DNA from: Hymenoscyphus infarciens | Lineage: Eukaryota; Ascomycota; Leotiomycetes; Helotiales; Helotiaceae | Reading direction: 5' to 3' | Assembly: GCA_001414345.1 (NCBI GenBank) | Contig: LLCB01000335.1 | Coordinates: 1 to 60,354, forward strand | DNA length: 60,354 bases | Shown: piece by piece, positions 32,234 to 44,851 of the stretch | Layout: every line of letters begins with the position of its first letter | Numbering within the stretch: position 1 is the stretch's first letter | The notes under the pieces: model-generated | What the model saw: the letters and a program-made list of their open reading frames with translations, nothing else | Databases searched by the model: none | Told to the model about the DNA's origin: nothing | Translations under genes and position numbers: made by a program

Positions 32234-34542
32234 GAAACATGGATTTGCGGTTAGAATAATGGCGGTAGTCCGGCAAAAGAGCACGTATTTTCACAAGTGG
32301 GTTTCATAACTGGTGGGCAAGCTGCTGAAGCATAAAAGCAAGTACTATGCGATCAGTGACGTAGAAATTATAGACTTTGATCATCGGTCCCCATCTTTTT
32401 ACGTTTTTCAAATTCAAGTGCCTTCCGAATCTAGTTTATTTTCTCCCAAAGGGAATTCGCAAAGATTATGGTATAATAATTATAGGATACATTGGACACT
32501 TTGGGGTCTTTAATATTTGCGTAGAGGAATCCACCCGCTTCGTTAGTCTTGAATATGATGATGCTAAATCTTGTCGGTACCTAGATAATCACAGATAACA
32601 TGCTTCCCATATTGTTCTACCCTTAAGGGGTGCAAAGGCATTGCGACCCCACGGTGTAATTATGCACATGTTTAGCCCCTATTTTAAGCGATATATGGAA
32701 CTTCAAAGTTGAGTGTGAATGAACCCACGACAGCAAACGTGTTTCGCAAACAAATAAGCCCAAAGATCATCTTGACATCTTTTATCTTCTAGTAGAAAGC
32801 GTTCTTGTGATACCTTCCTAAGAAGTGTAGGACTCAATCGCAAACGCAGTTCTTAAAACAAGACTATTAAGAGAAGTTCAAAATGGTAGAGGTTGTGGGT
32901 GAGAAGTTGAAGTTGAAGGTTTAGAGAACAGGAGTAATATAATAACTGTCACAATCCCAAGAACAAACCTATTTGGAATAAAAAAGCTAGTGGAATTCGA
33001 TATTTTCAGTTTCTTTGCCATGAGCAAATACAATGTTAACCAATTTTCCCCAAACTCAAATGAGCCAATGATTTAAAATAGCCCTCGCAACGTAGTTGCT
33101 TCAAAATCGGGCCCAACAACGCCGAATCCACGAATCTATACGCCAAAGTAGAACCAGCGTGAGGCCACATGCTCCCAAAAGCGTAAGCAGGATGACTATT
33201 CCATCTCAGGTCGATTAGTGTTATGATAATTGTCTGCAAATGACAACAAGACAATTTCCATCTTTAGCTACCCACTGGCAAGCGTAGGTCCCCTCCAAGG
33301 TCAGACATCCAATTAGTGGTCGCAATCGCCCAGGACTGCAATTGCCAGCTGACAGAACCCGAGAGAGACGAATGAGCTGAAGAACTCACCATTTATACGA
33401 AATAGTCCCTTGATTCGACGAACTCTAATATGACTTTTATTTGATCACGATCTTCCCACAAAATTATTAATAAATTTGAAAAGCCGTCGAAAAATGAGAG
33501 ATTTGGGTGATACCTTATGGCCTGAGGCTCTCCAAGGCTCGAAGTTAGGGTCGGGTTTTCAGCACTCTCACTAACTCAATTCGCAATCATCTCGATTCGC
33601 GACCACCACAAGTGACGGGACGCGACTTCCCTTTTACCTCGAACTCGTGTTGCGCACTGCGAGAGCCACGATTTTGACCACACCTGAGGTGGTTAGCGAC
33701 ATGTTCTGGGAGGGTTGGGGCTCGTGCGACGGAGTGCCTTGATGAGTGTGTGTGGTGACTTGGCCTGGGATTCCTCGAACATGAGCTTCCCTCTTACGAC
33801 GAGTGAGTCGCCGCGCTAACGTGACAGGAATGAGAAAGAGTATAAACGTATAAACCCCCCTCCCCGTGGATATATACACTTTCTCTTCTTCGAAACCGAA
33901 TCGCGGGAGGTGACCACCACCGACTCAATCCCTTACAAAGACCCAGAGAGCCAACATCAGTCCAGCCTCCTGCAAAACCCACGAAACTCGAATGGAGCAT
34001 TGAACGTCGAAATCCGACCAAACAATTTCGATCGAACCTCCTCCACGAATGCGGCTTAATAACAGGCGTGTGGAGGGCCAGACTCGAGGGCTTACGGGTT
34101 GCACTACTGTGCAAAACAGGACTGGCTTCTGTTGTCTCGATTCACAACGAAGGAGCGGGAAAAAGCAACAACGGGAATTCTCGAACTGGCTCAATAAGGC
34201 TCGCTTGGAAGCTTGACTTCAAGCCTAGCTGGAAACACAACCATGCGGCGAAGGAGAGGACAAGCGGAATTTGAAGACAAGGCACACCGGGTGGGAGTCG
34301 CATTAAGGTAAGTATCAAAACCGTGTCAAAACCACTTCCTTCCCCCTCTTTCTTTCTTCGTCGCCCTAGCCCCAACAGAGCAAGTATCTAGTTCAGTTGA
34401 TTCCAGTTGCTTTCTTTATGGTCAAGTTCGGTAGTTACAATACAATCACATAGTCACGACAGAATACGATTTCTTAATTGAAGGTTGTCTAGATTTTTAT
34501 TTTCAGTTGATGTTAGGGTTCTTACCTACATTCTACTATGGC
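32234..34542. other. Intergenic, no supported gene
   Basis: The region is of normal to moderately AT-rich composition. It holds the 3' flanks of the argininosuccinate-synthase-like gene and the minus-strand Zn-binding-like gene. Overlapping frames at 33,634-34,375 on both strands are short, without ATG-splice logic or family resemblance. Nothing repetitive or structural stands out. Confidence 0.45.
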
Positions 34543-35076
34543 TCAGCCATAGTTTAATACCGGAGAAGAGTGTCTCTCCTTTCTTCTACGATATCTTCCT
34601 TGGCCAGGTCCACGTCTCCTCTTGCTTGGTGGTTGGCTAGTTGAGCGCGGCCCAGCTTCCGTTGATGTTTGGTCATCCTTACCTTCCTTTTCCCTCTTTC
34701 TCTTCGTTGAGGATGGCTCTGTTCGCATTGCGCGGGGTTCTATTGGGGGAGCCTTTCCCTTAGGCCACTTACCCTTCCTCTTCTTCGCCTTCTTTCTGGG
34801 GGGCTCAGGAGTGGTTGAGGGCTCAGTATGAGTGGAAATCTCAGGGGCGGTAGTAATTTCTGGTTTCTCTACTTCCTTCGACTCGACTTCCACGGCCGTC
34901 TCGTTATACCGCTCTTTGAAAGCGCAAAGCCAACACTTACTCTTTACCTCTAGTGTATCTTCTTCATACCCTGTAATACAAGCAATGTCTGAGCCAGCTG
35001 GGGGTTCGCAAGGCCAGGTATCCACGACTGTTCCCTTGTGTCCGCACTCGTGTAATTCATAAATCCAAAAACACAT
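34543..35076 (-). CDS. Small Cys/His protein with a long basic nuclear-type tail
   Basis: A single exon of 177 residues. The N-terminal 55 residues contain MCFWIYELHECGHKG, then C23, C33 and CWLC (48-51), a spacing that could hold zinc. This N-terminus resembles short fungal hypotheticals that begin MC..y..y.CGH. The rest is low complexity: Pro/Thr-rich, then Lys/Arg-rich (RKKAKKRKGKWPKGK, KRRRGPGQGRYRRRK), giving several candidate nuclear localisation signals. The start at 35,076 was chosen at the conserved-looking Met; an in-frame ATG 69 bp upstream would add hydrophobic leader-like residues. It is divergent from the orphan gene starting at 35,348 with only 271 bp between the two starts, implying a shared promoter. 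Confidence 0.65.
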   Translation of the reverse strand: MCFWIYELHECGHKGTVVDTWPCEPPAGSDIACITGYEEDTLEVKSKCWLCAFKERYNETAVEVESKEVEKPEITTAPEISTHTEPSTTPEPPRKKAKKRKGKWPKGKAPPIEPRAMRTEPSSTKRKREKEGKDDQTSTEAGPRSTSQPPSKRRRGPGQGRYRRRKERHSSPVLNYG

Positions 35077-35347
35077 TTTGTTTAAAAGGGATATTTGGGA
35101 TTGTGAGAGATAGAGGCTGAGAAAGATACGGCAAGTGAGTATCATTTTGTTGGTGGCCGCTACAAAATAAGTACCTATTCAATATCTCTGTTTTTGATCA
35201 TCGGAGTTTTGTTTACTTGGTTTGTTTTACTTTGAGTCTATCGTCCCTTTGTTCCAAGCACAATAACCCCATCTTTAAAGACTTGTATCCTATTGTCGGC
35301 TTCGCTGCATTCGGTCTTTGTCTCACAAGAGACCTCGAAGCGACAAT
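35077..35347. promoter_or_regulatory. Bidirectional promoter region
   Basis: The two start codons face away from each other across 271 bp, so both promoters must lie here. No clear TATA box is visible. The assignment rests on gene orientation. Confidence 0.4.
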
Positions 35348-37816
35348 ATGACCGGGCGCATTTCCTTTGTGCCAGCAGACTCCAGAGCGGGAAAAAATCG
35401 AAAAACTATTCAACCTTTTTCTACACCATCGCGTCATGTCCAAGCCATCCTTGATTGCTTCGCGCGGCTGAGCACTACCGGGCTCATTCAAGATATGAGG
35501 GATTGGTTCATTCGGGGGGAACAGGAGCGCCAAAAATATTCCGGTACATATGCCTAATTCTGGCGCCACTTCCATCAGATTTCTCTTCTTTCACAGGGAG
35601 CCCGCACTGATAAAAAAACAGATTTCTCCGCTTCGGAACTTGATAAACTGAATGGTCATCCCCTTACTCCCCATCCATGTCCAGTTTTGGAACAGACGAA
35701 TCCTCTCCACGTACTTTACGAGAAGCGAAAATGGGAAACCCCGAGGCCTTTACATTTACCAAATCATCCGGCATGTTTGAATTTCTTTCTTTGCCATATC
35801 ACGTATCTTGAGGAAGAGATCTATGGGTTCTGTGATGGGATTTGGGCTAACATTGCTTTATATAGATTGGGATTGCAATGGGCCATAGGGGTTTCTGGGA
35901 GGTATGCTGTACTCTGTGAATGAATGGTCTATTGGAGTTAATGTTGACTCAATGTAGGCCAGCAATCCAATTGTTTGGAAAGCCCTACGTCCGGCTTTGC
36001 AATTAGCTTCTAGAATGATTGACAACGCACAATTTCCTTGGTATGTTCTTTCTTTGGCTGATCACTTAGCGGCCGAGATAACTCATTCTGAAATATAGGT
36101 GGGATGCCCTTTCCCTCGAAGAACACGTAGACGTCGGACCGATGAATGCGTCAGGACTGAATCCTTTCTCTAAGTTGAAAGGAACACGGCACTTCGGCAC
36201 TGAACATGAAGAGACTCGTTTGATAGTACATAACATTTTGAAAGATCTTGCATCCAAGACACAATTTTGTCTTTGGAGTGGATCTACCAAGGTATATAGT
36301 GGCCTTCCTTCTGAAGAATTTCTCAATATCACGACGAATATAAGTCGTAGCTCGAATGGAGAAAAGGAGTACCTGGTTACACTTGCTTATGAGGCGGTTG
36401 AACCTCTGTTAGGTCCGGATCTTGCATGCGAGGAGAGGGCTGTCCAGACCTTTTGGGTAGCTTGTATGTTGGCAAACGAGACGATAGTATGGGTTCCAGC
36501 GAAGCCTCTTGTAAGGTAATAGTCTGATTTGAGTACTAGAATCTGGCCTTTGAAGAAATGGGCGGGGAAAAGCTAGGAGAAGAAGGGGATCGCCCTGATT
36601 TTGAAGGCCTTGGAATCTTTTCAAAATTGTAAGTGCCATTCCTTTCCGCAATACTCCGACCATCGGCAACTTACTGCTCCATAACAGAGAAGATCTCCCA
36701 AGACCCTTGGATTTCCTTATCAATCTTTACCTCCCTGAGTTTTGGGACTCCTATATACGCGCGTACGTTTGCCCAGGTTTAGCAACTGAAATAGTAGTGA
36801 GACTGAGCACTTCTAGAAATGGTATCCAAACCACAACGCTCAACGATCCGATGAGACATGAAGAGACAAACGAAACAACAATAGGAAGCGAGGGACGAAA
36901 CCAATCAGAATCCCCAAAAGTCGGCTCCTTCATCAAGACTCCTGCTTTACACCACAACAAACCTCCACTCAGACCCCCGCAAGACGAGCCCAACGTTCTA
37001 ATCTTCGACGAAATCACTGCCTATTTATTTTCGCACAGAAGCGTCTTAGCGCTGAACAGTATGAATTTCTGGATGCCAGCGAGGACACTCTTCTGTTACA
37101 TCTATAGAGAAGGCGGATTTCCTGGTTTGGACTGGGATATGTGGTTATTGTTCCTGAGGGCTTGTGGGCACGTTCGATATCTTTTCGAGTGAGTGATGTA
37201 TCTTCTGTTGTTTCGAGACATGGTTCTGATGGCGTCTTAGATATTCCGAGGAAGGAGCTGGCGTTGTTCACCGAATGGAGAAGCAGTGGCCGCGTGAATA
37301 TTTGGATCCCTTGATGAAGCCGAGATTGTGCGGTGCCGAGATATCGATGATAAAGTCTTTTCTGGAACTTACGGAGAGAGTTGAGGAGCGTGAGGTATGA
37401 CTCCAGTATATTCTATAAAATCTGATCTCAAAGCTCTAATGTCAGTCAAACTGAAAGGAAAACATACTGACCCCCCTCATAGCAAGTCTTCCAAGACGGA
37501 TTTCTCGACCACGATAGAGATGATTTTAGGATGTTATGTAATCGACACCTGGCCGATATGCCCGAGCTACAGAAACAGTTCTCTACCCGCAAAAGAAAAG
37601 TCTCCAGGCTTGATAAGAGGACTTTTGATGAGCTGCTGTTTCTTTGTCATGAAAGCAAGAAGGGCTTTACGTAAGTCCTTGGCTGAACCTTGGTTTTGGA
37701 GAGGTGACTGGTGACTTACTGGTTGATTTAGATATGGACCCGAGGGAATTATTCGAAAACTGGTGCCGAATTATTTGCAGTTGGATGATTATCGAAGGTG
37801 GGGAGGGTATACGTAG
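35348..37816 (+). CDS. Conserved-looking orphan protein, nine exons
   Basis: Exons: 35,348-35,543; 35,601-35,901; 35,963-36,040; 36,099-36,486; 36,540-36,628; 36,688-37,188; 37,241-37,394; 37,483-37,670; 37,732-37,816. The eight introns are 52-88 bp, all GT-AG, and phases agree throughout, giving 659 residues. That so many frames and splice sites fit is strong evidence that the gene is real and under selection. I recognise no catalytic motif. Aromatic/Cys-rich patches (LNFFLCHITYLEEEIYGFCDG) and a charged C-terminal region (FQDGFLDHDRDDFRMLCNRH) are visible, and there is no signal peptide or clear membrane segment. The middle (about 365-430) is polar and probably disordered. The last exon ends at TAG 37,816; a donor-like gtagaa overlaps that stop, so a longer C-terminus is possible. 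Confidence 0.7.
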
Positions 37817-38926
37817 AAGACCTTATGATGATACAGAGAGGAAACGTTTTCAAGATTCGGAGGCAACTTTGAGGGAATATATGGTCATTAGTGCCATGCC
37901 TACGATGAGATGGGTTCGATGGAGAAGGCTGGTTTGCTTATGACTTTGAAGTCAGGAGTAATAAGTCCATTGACGATTAGTTTGCAAGAATAAAGAAAGT
38001 CCAAGGAGGCATTTCTGCTATCTTTTCGCTTAAATGACGTCTTCTTGCTGATGATGGCTTTGCGATTCACTGATCAAAGGTAGCACTGAATGCTGACCTC
38101 GTATTGACCTTGCTCCAATGAAACAATTGCTCAGAATTCAAGCCAATCTTCTACAGTAAAGGCTTTTGGGAAATTCTACTGAGGCGACTTTAATTATACT
38201 AGGAGGCTGGACCCTAGAGTTGCACGGGGTAGTTGTCTCCCGCCAAGACCTCGCTTCCGCCATTGCCCTCTTTCACTTATTTCAATGCGGTTTATTCAAG
38301 TCCTCACCTTCAACGCTCAATCGCGGGGTAACAAAATTAACTTTCCCCCCCTCTTAAGCTCCCAGCAACCCCGCCATCAATATCACCTTTCTTTCAACTC
38401 CACCTAACACCAACCACCATCAATCCACTACACCCTTCTTCTCGATCATTCTGTCCTACTTGCACAGCACATCAAACCTTTCACAACTTATTTCACCCAT
38501 CTCGTAACCTTCTGATACTCTTACGCCGATTGCGGTTTCGAGACTCTTGAGAAGTTGCTCGATCTCCGACATCCTGCCTCTCTATTCACCACGACAATCA
38601 CAGAGAAGAACTATTATCACCACTTTTCGATTCGGCACCCTACCCGAACCTTCGCCGCAACCTCTCAGGCCACTCACCCTTAAGATTCAACCCATCAACC
38701 CACAAGCACTTGGAACCAAGACCCTGGAACTTCTACTCTCTCAACATCATTATTTTATTCCACCAATTCAGTTTACATTCTCGAATCCTTGCTTCCAATC
38801 TCAACATCCTCCAATTTGAACCGATCAGGTCACCGTATCACGACGAGCCTCCCCATAAAGTGAGTCACAACTTCAACTTCAACATCCTTCCCAGATGCTA
38901 AATCTTTCTCCAGGGACTATCCAAAG
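37817..38926. other. Intergenic and 5' leader of the BTB-like gene
   Basis: From about 38,380 the plus strand is strongly C/T-rich (pyrimidine tracts, cacc and tcaac words), typical of long fungal 5' leaders. A gtgagt...ttcccag segment (about 38,861-38,895) could be a leader intron. Frames at 38,547-38,901 fall inside this leader and may be upstream ORFs or chance. Confidence 0.4.
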
Positions 38927-41900
38927 ATGCCTCCGAAGAAGAAGCGTGAGAGTGATGAAGAATATCAAGAGGATACAAAGCCGCAAGCAAAGAGACCCAG
39001 GGAGGAAAGTCGCTCTGCTAGCCTACAGCCCATTCCTCAACGACCAGCTGCGAAGAAAGCCGAAGCGGCGAACAAGATGGTGGCCTCGATTGAAATTCCC
39101 GCTCGAGGTGCCAGAGGTACTACTGCCAAGAAAGACCGGGGAAAGAGAGGTGAGTTAGGTGGTTCTGGTATTTCTGTAGGCTTTTTGGGAAAACTACTAA
39201 CTTGAGGAAACCACTAGCAGTTCAGAAGCAAATTGTTCTCAAGAAAAATCCACCCAAGCCGATTTCTATAGCAGATGACGATGATGAAGCCGATAAAGAG
39301 GCTTTACTTCGAGAAACCATTGCAAAAGATGTTCAGTTGCCCAACCAAAACGGTGCCCCTCATTGCGTTTACCTTCCACGAAGGAAAATGATATTTCCCC
39401 ACAACAAAGACCTCCCTGGTCCTGCTTATCCAATTGGTGATGTTTACATCCAACTCCCACTCGGACAAGGCGGAGAGCCGCCCGTGTTTCGACTCGATTC
39501 AGAGGTCCTGAGTAACAACTCAGACTGGTTCGCCAATTCCTTGAGAGAAAATGTTGTTGAGACAGATCTTGAGTTAGCATCGACGGTTACGCAAAAGCAT
39601 GGAGTGGAACACCGGTATGAGCTAAAATTGAAAGACAAAGAGTGCGATGTCTGGTATCTTGTCAAGGCAGTAAGCAAAACCCTTCTAATTTCTTTGCATC
39701 CCTAACCAAATCACTAAAGTTACTAATCTAACTTCCGTTTTTTAGCCTCTTACGTTCTCTCAATTGCAGAATAGCCCTATTTTGCCTGTGCAAAAGGCGG
39801 CTCAACAGTCCCCAAAACAGATTCAACTATTGGATCCGGAAGTTCAAGTCCCAGAAAATAAAGCCGGTTCATCTCTCCAACCTGTAGCCAAGAAACCAAT
39901 TAAAGAGCCAACCGGATATGGAGGAGACGGTAGCATGGATATCGACCCACCGAATGAGAATTCTCAAAAATGCAAGGGCCAGCAACCGAAGAGCTTTGAA
40001 TCTGCTCCCCCTAGCAACCCTCAGGAAAACGTCTCAGGCAGTACAAACCAGGTCAACCAATCGGTGAACTTGGAGCCCACGATATCTGGTTATTCAGCAC
40101 AAAGTACCACGGCAGCTGTGAAGCAAGGCCCCTCCCATTCTCAAAACCCCTTCTTAGACATGAAAGCTGAAGAACTCGTCACATCCGAAGAGCACACGAA
40201 CGCAAGAAGCCAAAAGGGGGAATCCACTTGTCAGTCAGCGATGCCCATTAACCCAACACTGCTGTCTCAGAGTCCCAACGTGCCACAGAAGGAGAACGGC
40301 GCTTTCAATTTGGATGAAAAGTGTGATTTTGAGAAATCACCAGAGAGCAAGACAGAAGTCAAGAGTGAGTTTGCCGAGCATCAAGAATTCAATCATCGAG
40401 CCCCTGGCTCGAGCGAGAACCCAGTTATCGAGGCTGTTGTGGGAAAGACGAATTGCATCAACCCTTTTTTGGGCCCGAAAAGTGGTAATACGAGTTCATC
40501 AGACATCGAACCTTCGCTTATGGACGAGGATCAAAAGCATAACGACAGCTCAAGCTTCATCAGCATGACTGATGACAATATGACAAAATCACCAGCCGAT
40601 ATCACCACAAATGAGATGAAACTACCTACCGTTGGTAACGAAACCGACACAGGAGAAGTACCTAAAGAGGAGAAACTTGAAGATGCAGCGGAAGGTTGTC
40701 CCAAGGAAATGGTAGAATCAGGAGAGGATGTGGTCAAAATGGAAGACGTTGTGATGGATCAAGAAAAGGAGGTAACAGTAGACTCTAATGGCAAAGATCT
40801 AAACCGGGATGCTTTGGCGCCAAGCACAGAAACCAAATCCACCACGGTTGGAAACGAACAGCAAGAACTCGATCAACAACCATCTTCGACTTCAGCCGCA
40901 GTAAACCCCAAAGTCGAGGAGCAAGATAGCATGCAGCCAGACGCCAAGAAACCAGAGGTCGAACAACCAAAGGGTAGTCCAGTGGTTTTGAAGAAGCAAG
41001 CTTCCCCTAAACAGCAATCTAAGAAAATGCAAAATTGTGCGGAGAAGTCTGAAACAATTGAGGCTGAAAACAGCAGCCAGTCCAAGAAGGCACCTGCAAG
41101 ACCCAGTCCCCAAAAGGCAGCAACCACCAAGAAGGACCAATTGTCCCAAAAACAAGAGGTAATTGATCTTGCCGATGTGGAGTCCGAGGAGCAAAAACCC
41201 CCAATGGCAAACACCAAAAAGCCAGTAGGCAAAAAGGCAGCCCCTCAGAAGCAACCCGCCAAAAGGGGACCAAAATCGAAGGAAATTGGCAGAGAAGCAA
41301 CACCTGCTTTGAAGGAGGAGGAGGACGATACCAATATCCTTGCCTCTATTCCCCAAAGCCCACCCAAAATCAAAGTCAAACTGACCAATTCGCGTAATGA
41401 TGGCGAAAAGAACAACATTGCTCCAGTTGTTGAGGAAGACGAGGATGAGCTCATGATAACTTCAGTAACCGAGAAGACCCAAGTACCACAACAGCCCCAT
41501 GACCCCAAACCCGCCGAGGCAATCCGACAACCACCCAATTTAGCAGTCGGCGGAATTACCAATCTATTAAGAGTTTTCTACGACCAGGAGCCCATCCTTT
41601 CCACTGAAAGCTTCGAGGATGCAACAAACCAAGCCGAGATTCTGACACACTACTTGTCATACTACGGTTTCAAAACATCAGAAAAGCTGGCAAAAGTTAA
41701 TCGCACCTTGGGCGACAAACTTCAAAATTATGGCGAAAAGCTTTTCAAGGCTATCAAGGAAGACCCTCCACGCTGGCTCTACCACTCGCTTTTCCTTCGA
41801 TGTGGTGTCATATTCAAGGAGGCGCTCATTCACCTGGTGGGCATGCATCCGAGCTTCCCTTGGACGGATATCACGGAGCCCTATTTGACACCATACGTAC

Positions 41901-42421
41901 TCTCTCTGATCCGCCAGAATGCAGAGAAATTGCAAATTCTCTCAGCGAGCGTCGATATCCACCTCCATGAGTTGACCATTAAAGTCAAAGGTGTCAGTGT
42001 ACTGGCTCCTGGATTACCAGATAGCACAAAACGCGAGGCAGTTCGTATCTGGCATGAATGGCATACCGACGAGATTCTCAAGGCCTGTTACACACGCAAG
42101 TCGAGTACCACTAATACAATTGCGCTCCGATACCGAACCATGGGGCAAGGAGGGCAGGCGTATCTGCCCGAGGAGCAGGAGTGGGTAAAGTTTACGAAGC
42201 GAAATATAAACCAATTCGACGAGACCCAGGAATGTGAGTTCAAGACTGCACTTTCCGATTTGAAAAGGAAGGCGCAAAAGGTTGTTGGACCTTTGATGAA
42301 GAATGAGAGCAATCTTGACCGAGATCAAATGGAATACCTCACCTGTACCAAGATTGAGGACAACGACCTACCGTGGGTTCGAGATGTCGAGATGAGAGAA
42401 CTCGACGCAGTCCGCCGATGA
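38927..42421 (+). CDS. Large BTB/POZ-like protein with disordered charged middle
   Basis: Three exons: 38,927-39,149, 39,221-39,669 and 39,746-42,421 (introns 71 and 76 bp), giving 1,115 residues. The basic N-terminus (MPPKKKRES, AKRPREE) has nuclear-localisation character. Residues about 145-230 (GDVYIQL..PPVFRLDSEVLSNNSDWFANSL) fit the fungal BTB-like fold that starts with a D-V/I-x-I/L strand and the F.ldse.L...S..F segment. Residues about 230-815 are low complexity, Ser/Gln/Glu/Lys-rich with DDEDE and KKPxxKK motifs. About 820-1,010 (LLRVFYDQEPILSTESFEDA.. AEKLQILSASVDIHL) is a second ordered region like the helical part that follows BTB in related fungal hypotheticals. A nuclear adaptor or chromatin-linked role is plausible; no enzymatic motif is seen. 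Intron 1 has a tandem acceptor (tagcag). Confidence 0.7.
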
Positions 42422-43389
42422 GTGAAGGAATTGAGTGAAAGAGGGAAGGAAGAAAAGGAACGAGAAATATCCAAAATCATTGCTTTACATTGGGAGCGGG
42501 AGTGGAAATTTGAGGAACAACAACACTATACAGTACTTTCGAGGCGGGGACCTATCATTTGTTAGACTTAGCATACTTTCAACCAAGCCAGGGATCATTT
42601 CGGCTGAGGGTGAGCTTGAGGAAAGCCACAGATATTATCAGGCTGTGAGTATTATCGGAGAAATAGAAGAAAAAAGTTTCAAAAAGGCATGTTTCAAGTG
42701 AGGTGAAAAGTTCTCATGGAGCTGTGTGATTCCACTCGCAACCAAGTGAGGGAGTGCTCTCGATGATGTGGGATATTTCAGCTTAAATTATGCCTAGGAA
42801 GTTAAAACAACGAAAACTGTGAAGTAACCTCTCATCACTGGTTCGTTTATTCCTCATCAAGGCCAGGGTGGCGGACACTGCCATTGTAAGAGGTCCTACG
42901 TATACCTCCTGCACTGCGATATCATACTACCCCACTCGAACAACTGAGTCGATTATGCGAACGGTTTAGGATAATCGACCCTCATTACCTAAAGCTCTCT
43001 AACACAATGACTTCAAATATTCTAGAGCTTCAAGCAGAACGTTTTTCGCGGGGTCTGTATAAAACGATGGTCGAGACTCTGACAACCAGTTCAGTTCACA
43101 AAATAATATAAACAACGTAAAAAAGCTCAGAGATAAGGAAGAGTAGATATATAATTAACCAGGAACAAAATCCCCAAAATCCACGCCGTAAAAGACCTAA
43201 AAATAAGAGCAGCCAATCGTAAAACGATTTTATTGGAGAAGTAGAGGCTTAGGTGTATTAGCATCGCAAGAGAGTGAATTGGAAGCCGGGACCTCAACAC
43301 CCGCCCCCACCAGGGTCCCACAAAACAAAACAAAACAAAACAATCCTCAAATTCTCAATTAAGGAAAGCGCTTCCAGTCAATTGTAAAG

Positions 43390-43475
43390 AAGCCTGTATG
43401 GCCCAGCGGCCCAGCGGTCGCTAGGTCATGCAGGCAACACCGGGATCGAAAGATCCTGGTGCCTGCGCCTTAACG
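43390..43475 (+). repeat. Possible tRNA-derived SINE head
   Basis: tatggcccagcgg (about 43,397) resembles an RNA polymerase III A box, and gggatcgaaagatcc (about 43,442) a B box. They lie about 45 bp apart, as in tRNAs and SINEs. No cloverleaf or anticodon stem is obvious, so this is not called as a tRNA gene. Confidence 0.25.
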
Positions 43476-43974
43476 TGTAAACTAGTGTAGGATTGATAGC
43501 CCAAAATACAACCCAGGTAATGCTGTGTTTGACTAGGCCACCTCGTGAGGGGACGGAACAGTTTTTTTGCCATTTTTTGCCATTATTTTGGTTCATCTAG
43601 GGACATTGCGTTAGGGAGAGGTGTGGAAGACATGGGTGCACGGCTTGAATTTTTATTTTCTTAGAAAGGAGATGTCCACTAGGTGACCTCGCTTACCAAA
43701 CATGGTGAATTGAGCAATGCGCATTCTCCAGTATCCCGTTCCCGAGTACGTGGAAGCTGCCGATTGCTACGCCTGGGAGGTGGACTCAGATGGGACCTAA
43801 TATGAGTGTGTCGTTGAACGCAACGATTCAGTGTATACAGAGCAACGATTAAAACCCTTCCGCCAAAGTCAAAGCAGCTCAGTGCGTTGCGTACACTCTT
43901 TCTCATTACCCTAGTATTATTAAACAACCACAGAGAATTCTCCAGGAACATCAAGATAAACTAAGAATTTAAGG

Positions 43975-44565
43975 TTCTCATTTACCTAAGCCTTCTTAAA
44001 AAATACATAATTATCATATATTACTCTACGAAAACAAAGTCTACGTAGAGACTAAAAAACATATAAGTATAAACTAAGTAATATAATACTAAACACCTCA
44101 AATAACTCCCTTTATTATATAAAAGCTTTAGTATAATAAAACCCTCTTATACTAAACCCCTAGGTACGAGGAAGTAATTCATTTGCTTAAAGAAGTTTTA
44201 CTATTATAGCCTAGCCTAGCCTAGTCTATTATAAGCGAAAGACTTTTAACTATACCTACTTACTTGTTATATAAAGAGTATTAAAAACATTACTTGACGA
44301 GGGCTAAGAAGAGGTAGAAAACGAGTTTCCTTTATTCTCTTGAATACTCTACTATTTATTCTCAAGTATTGAAAAAATAGTAGATGTATATAGAGGAAGG
44401 AGCGAGCCTCTTATATTATATCCTAGTCTAGTTACTAAATACCTCGAAGAAATAAATTAATCATATTAATAGCTTCTAGTAATTAACTCTTACTTACCTT
44501 GTTATCTTAAATCGTCTAGCGTATTTGATTTAGTTAATCTAGGTTTACTGTCTTTCGTAGCGAGG
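43975..44565. repeat. Small RIP-type AT-rich patch
   Basis: Composition switches sharply to TpA-rich DNA (ttatatactaaac, aaactctcttata-like words) and back to normal near gcgagggtttaatggccgcgg. Cytosines remain mainly in CpG or CpT contexts. It is presumably a relic of a short transposon; no terminal repeats were recognised. Confidence 0.55.
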
Positions 44566-44851
44566 GTTTAATGGCCGCGGTGTCTGACTGTGGAAGGAAA
44601 ATCTTAAAAGCGGCGTAAACGGGTGGTAAACGGCAACACATTCACAGCAACGCAAAGACATGGTGTGGCATGAGGAATGAAATCAACCTCCAGTAGACAT
44701 TCCCATTTCCATGTTGAAGACTTCAACTACTCGAAAATTGTAAATTTCATATCAACGCCCGAAGATATGCCTGTGAATTCCCAGACGCCTTGCTAAAATC
44801 ATCAACCCATTTCCCCTTTTGTGTTCCCACTCTGCCCGCCAGCGTATAAAC

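Larger units (their letters stand above)
42422..44851. other. Intergenic with RIP patch and simple repeats
   Basis: No supported gene. The interval contains an (aaaac)n run at 43,317-43,342, a possible tRNA-derived SINE head (43,390-43,475) and a RIP-type AT-rich patch (43,975-44,565), each listed separately. Small frames at 43,127-43,333 and 43,679-43,954 on the minus strand lack any family resemblance. Confidence 0.5.

Noticed and set aside
33634..34375. Cluster of overlapping open frames on both strands
   Set aside because: GC-richer intergenic DNA; none has consistent splice sites or protein-like composition.
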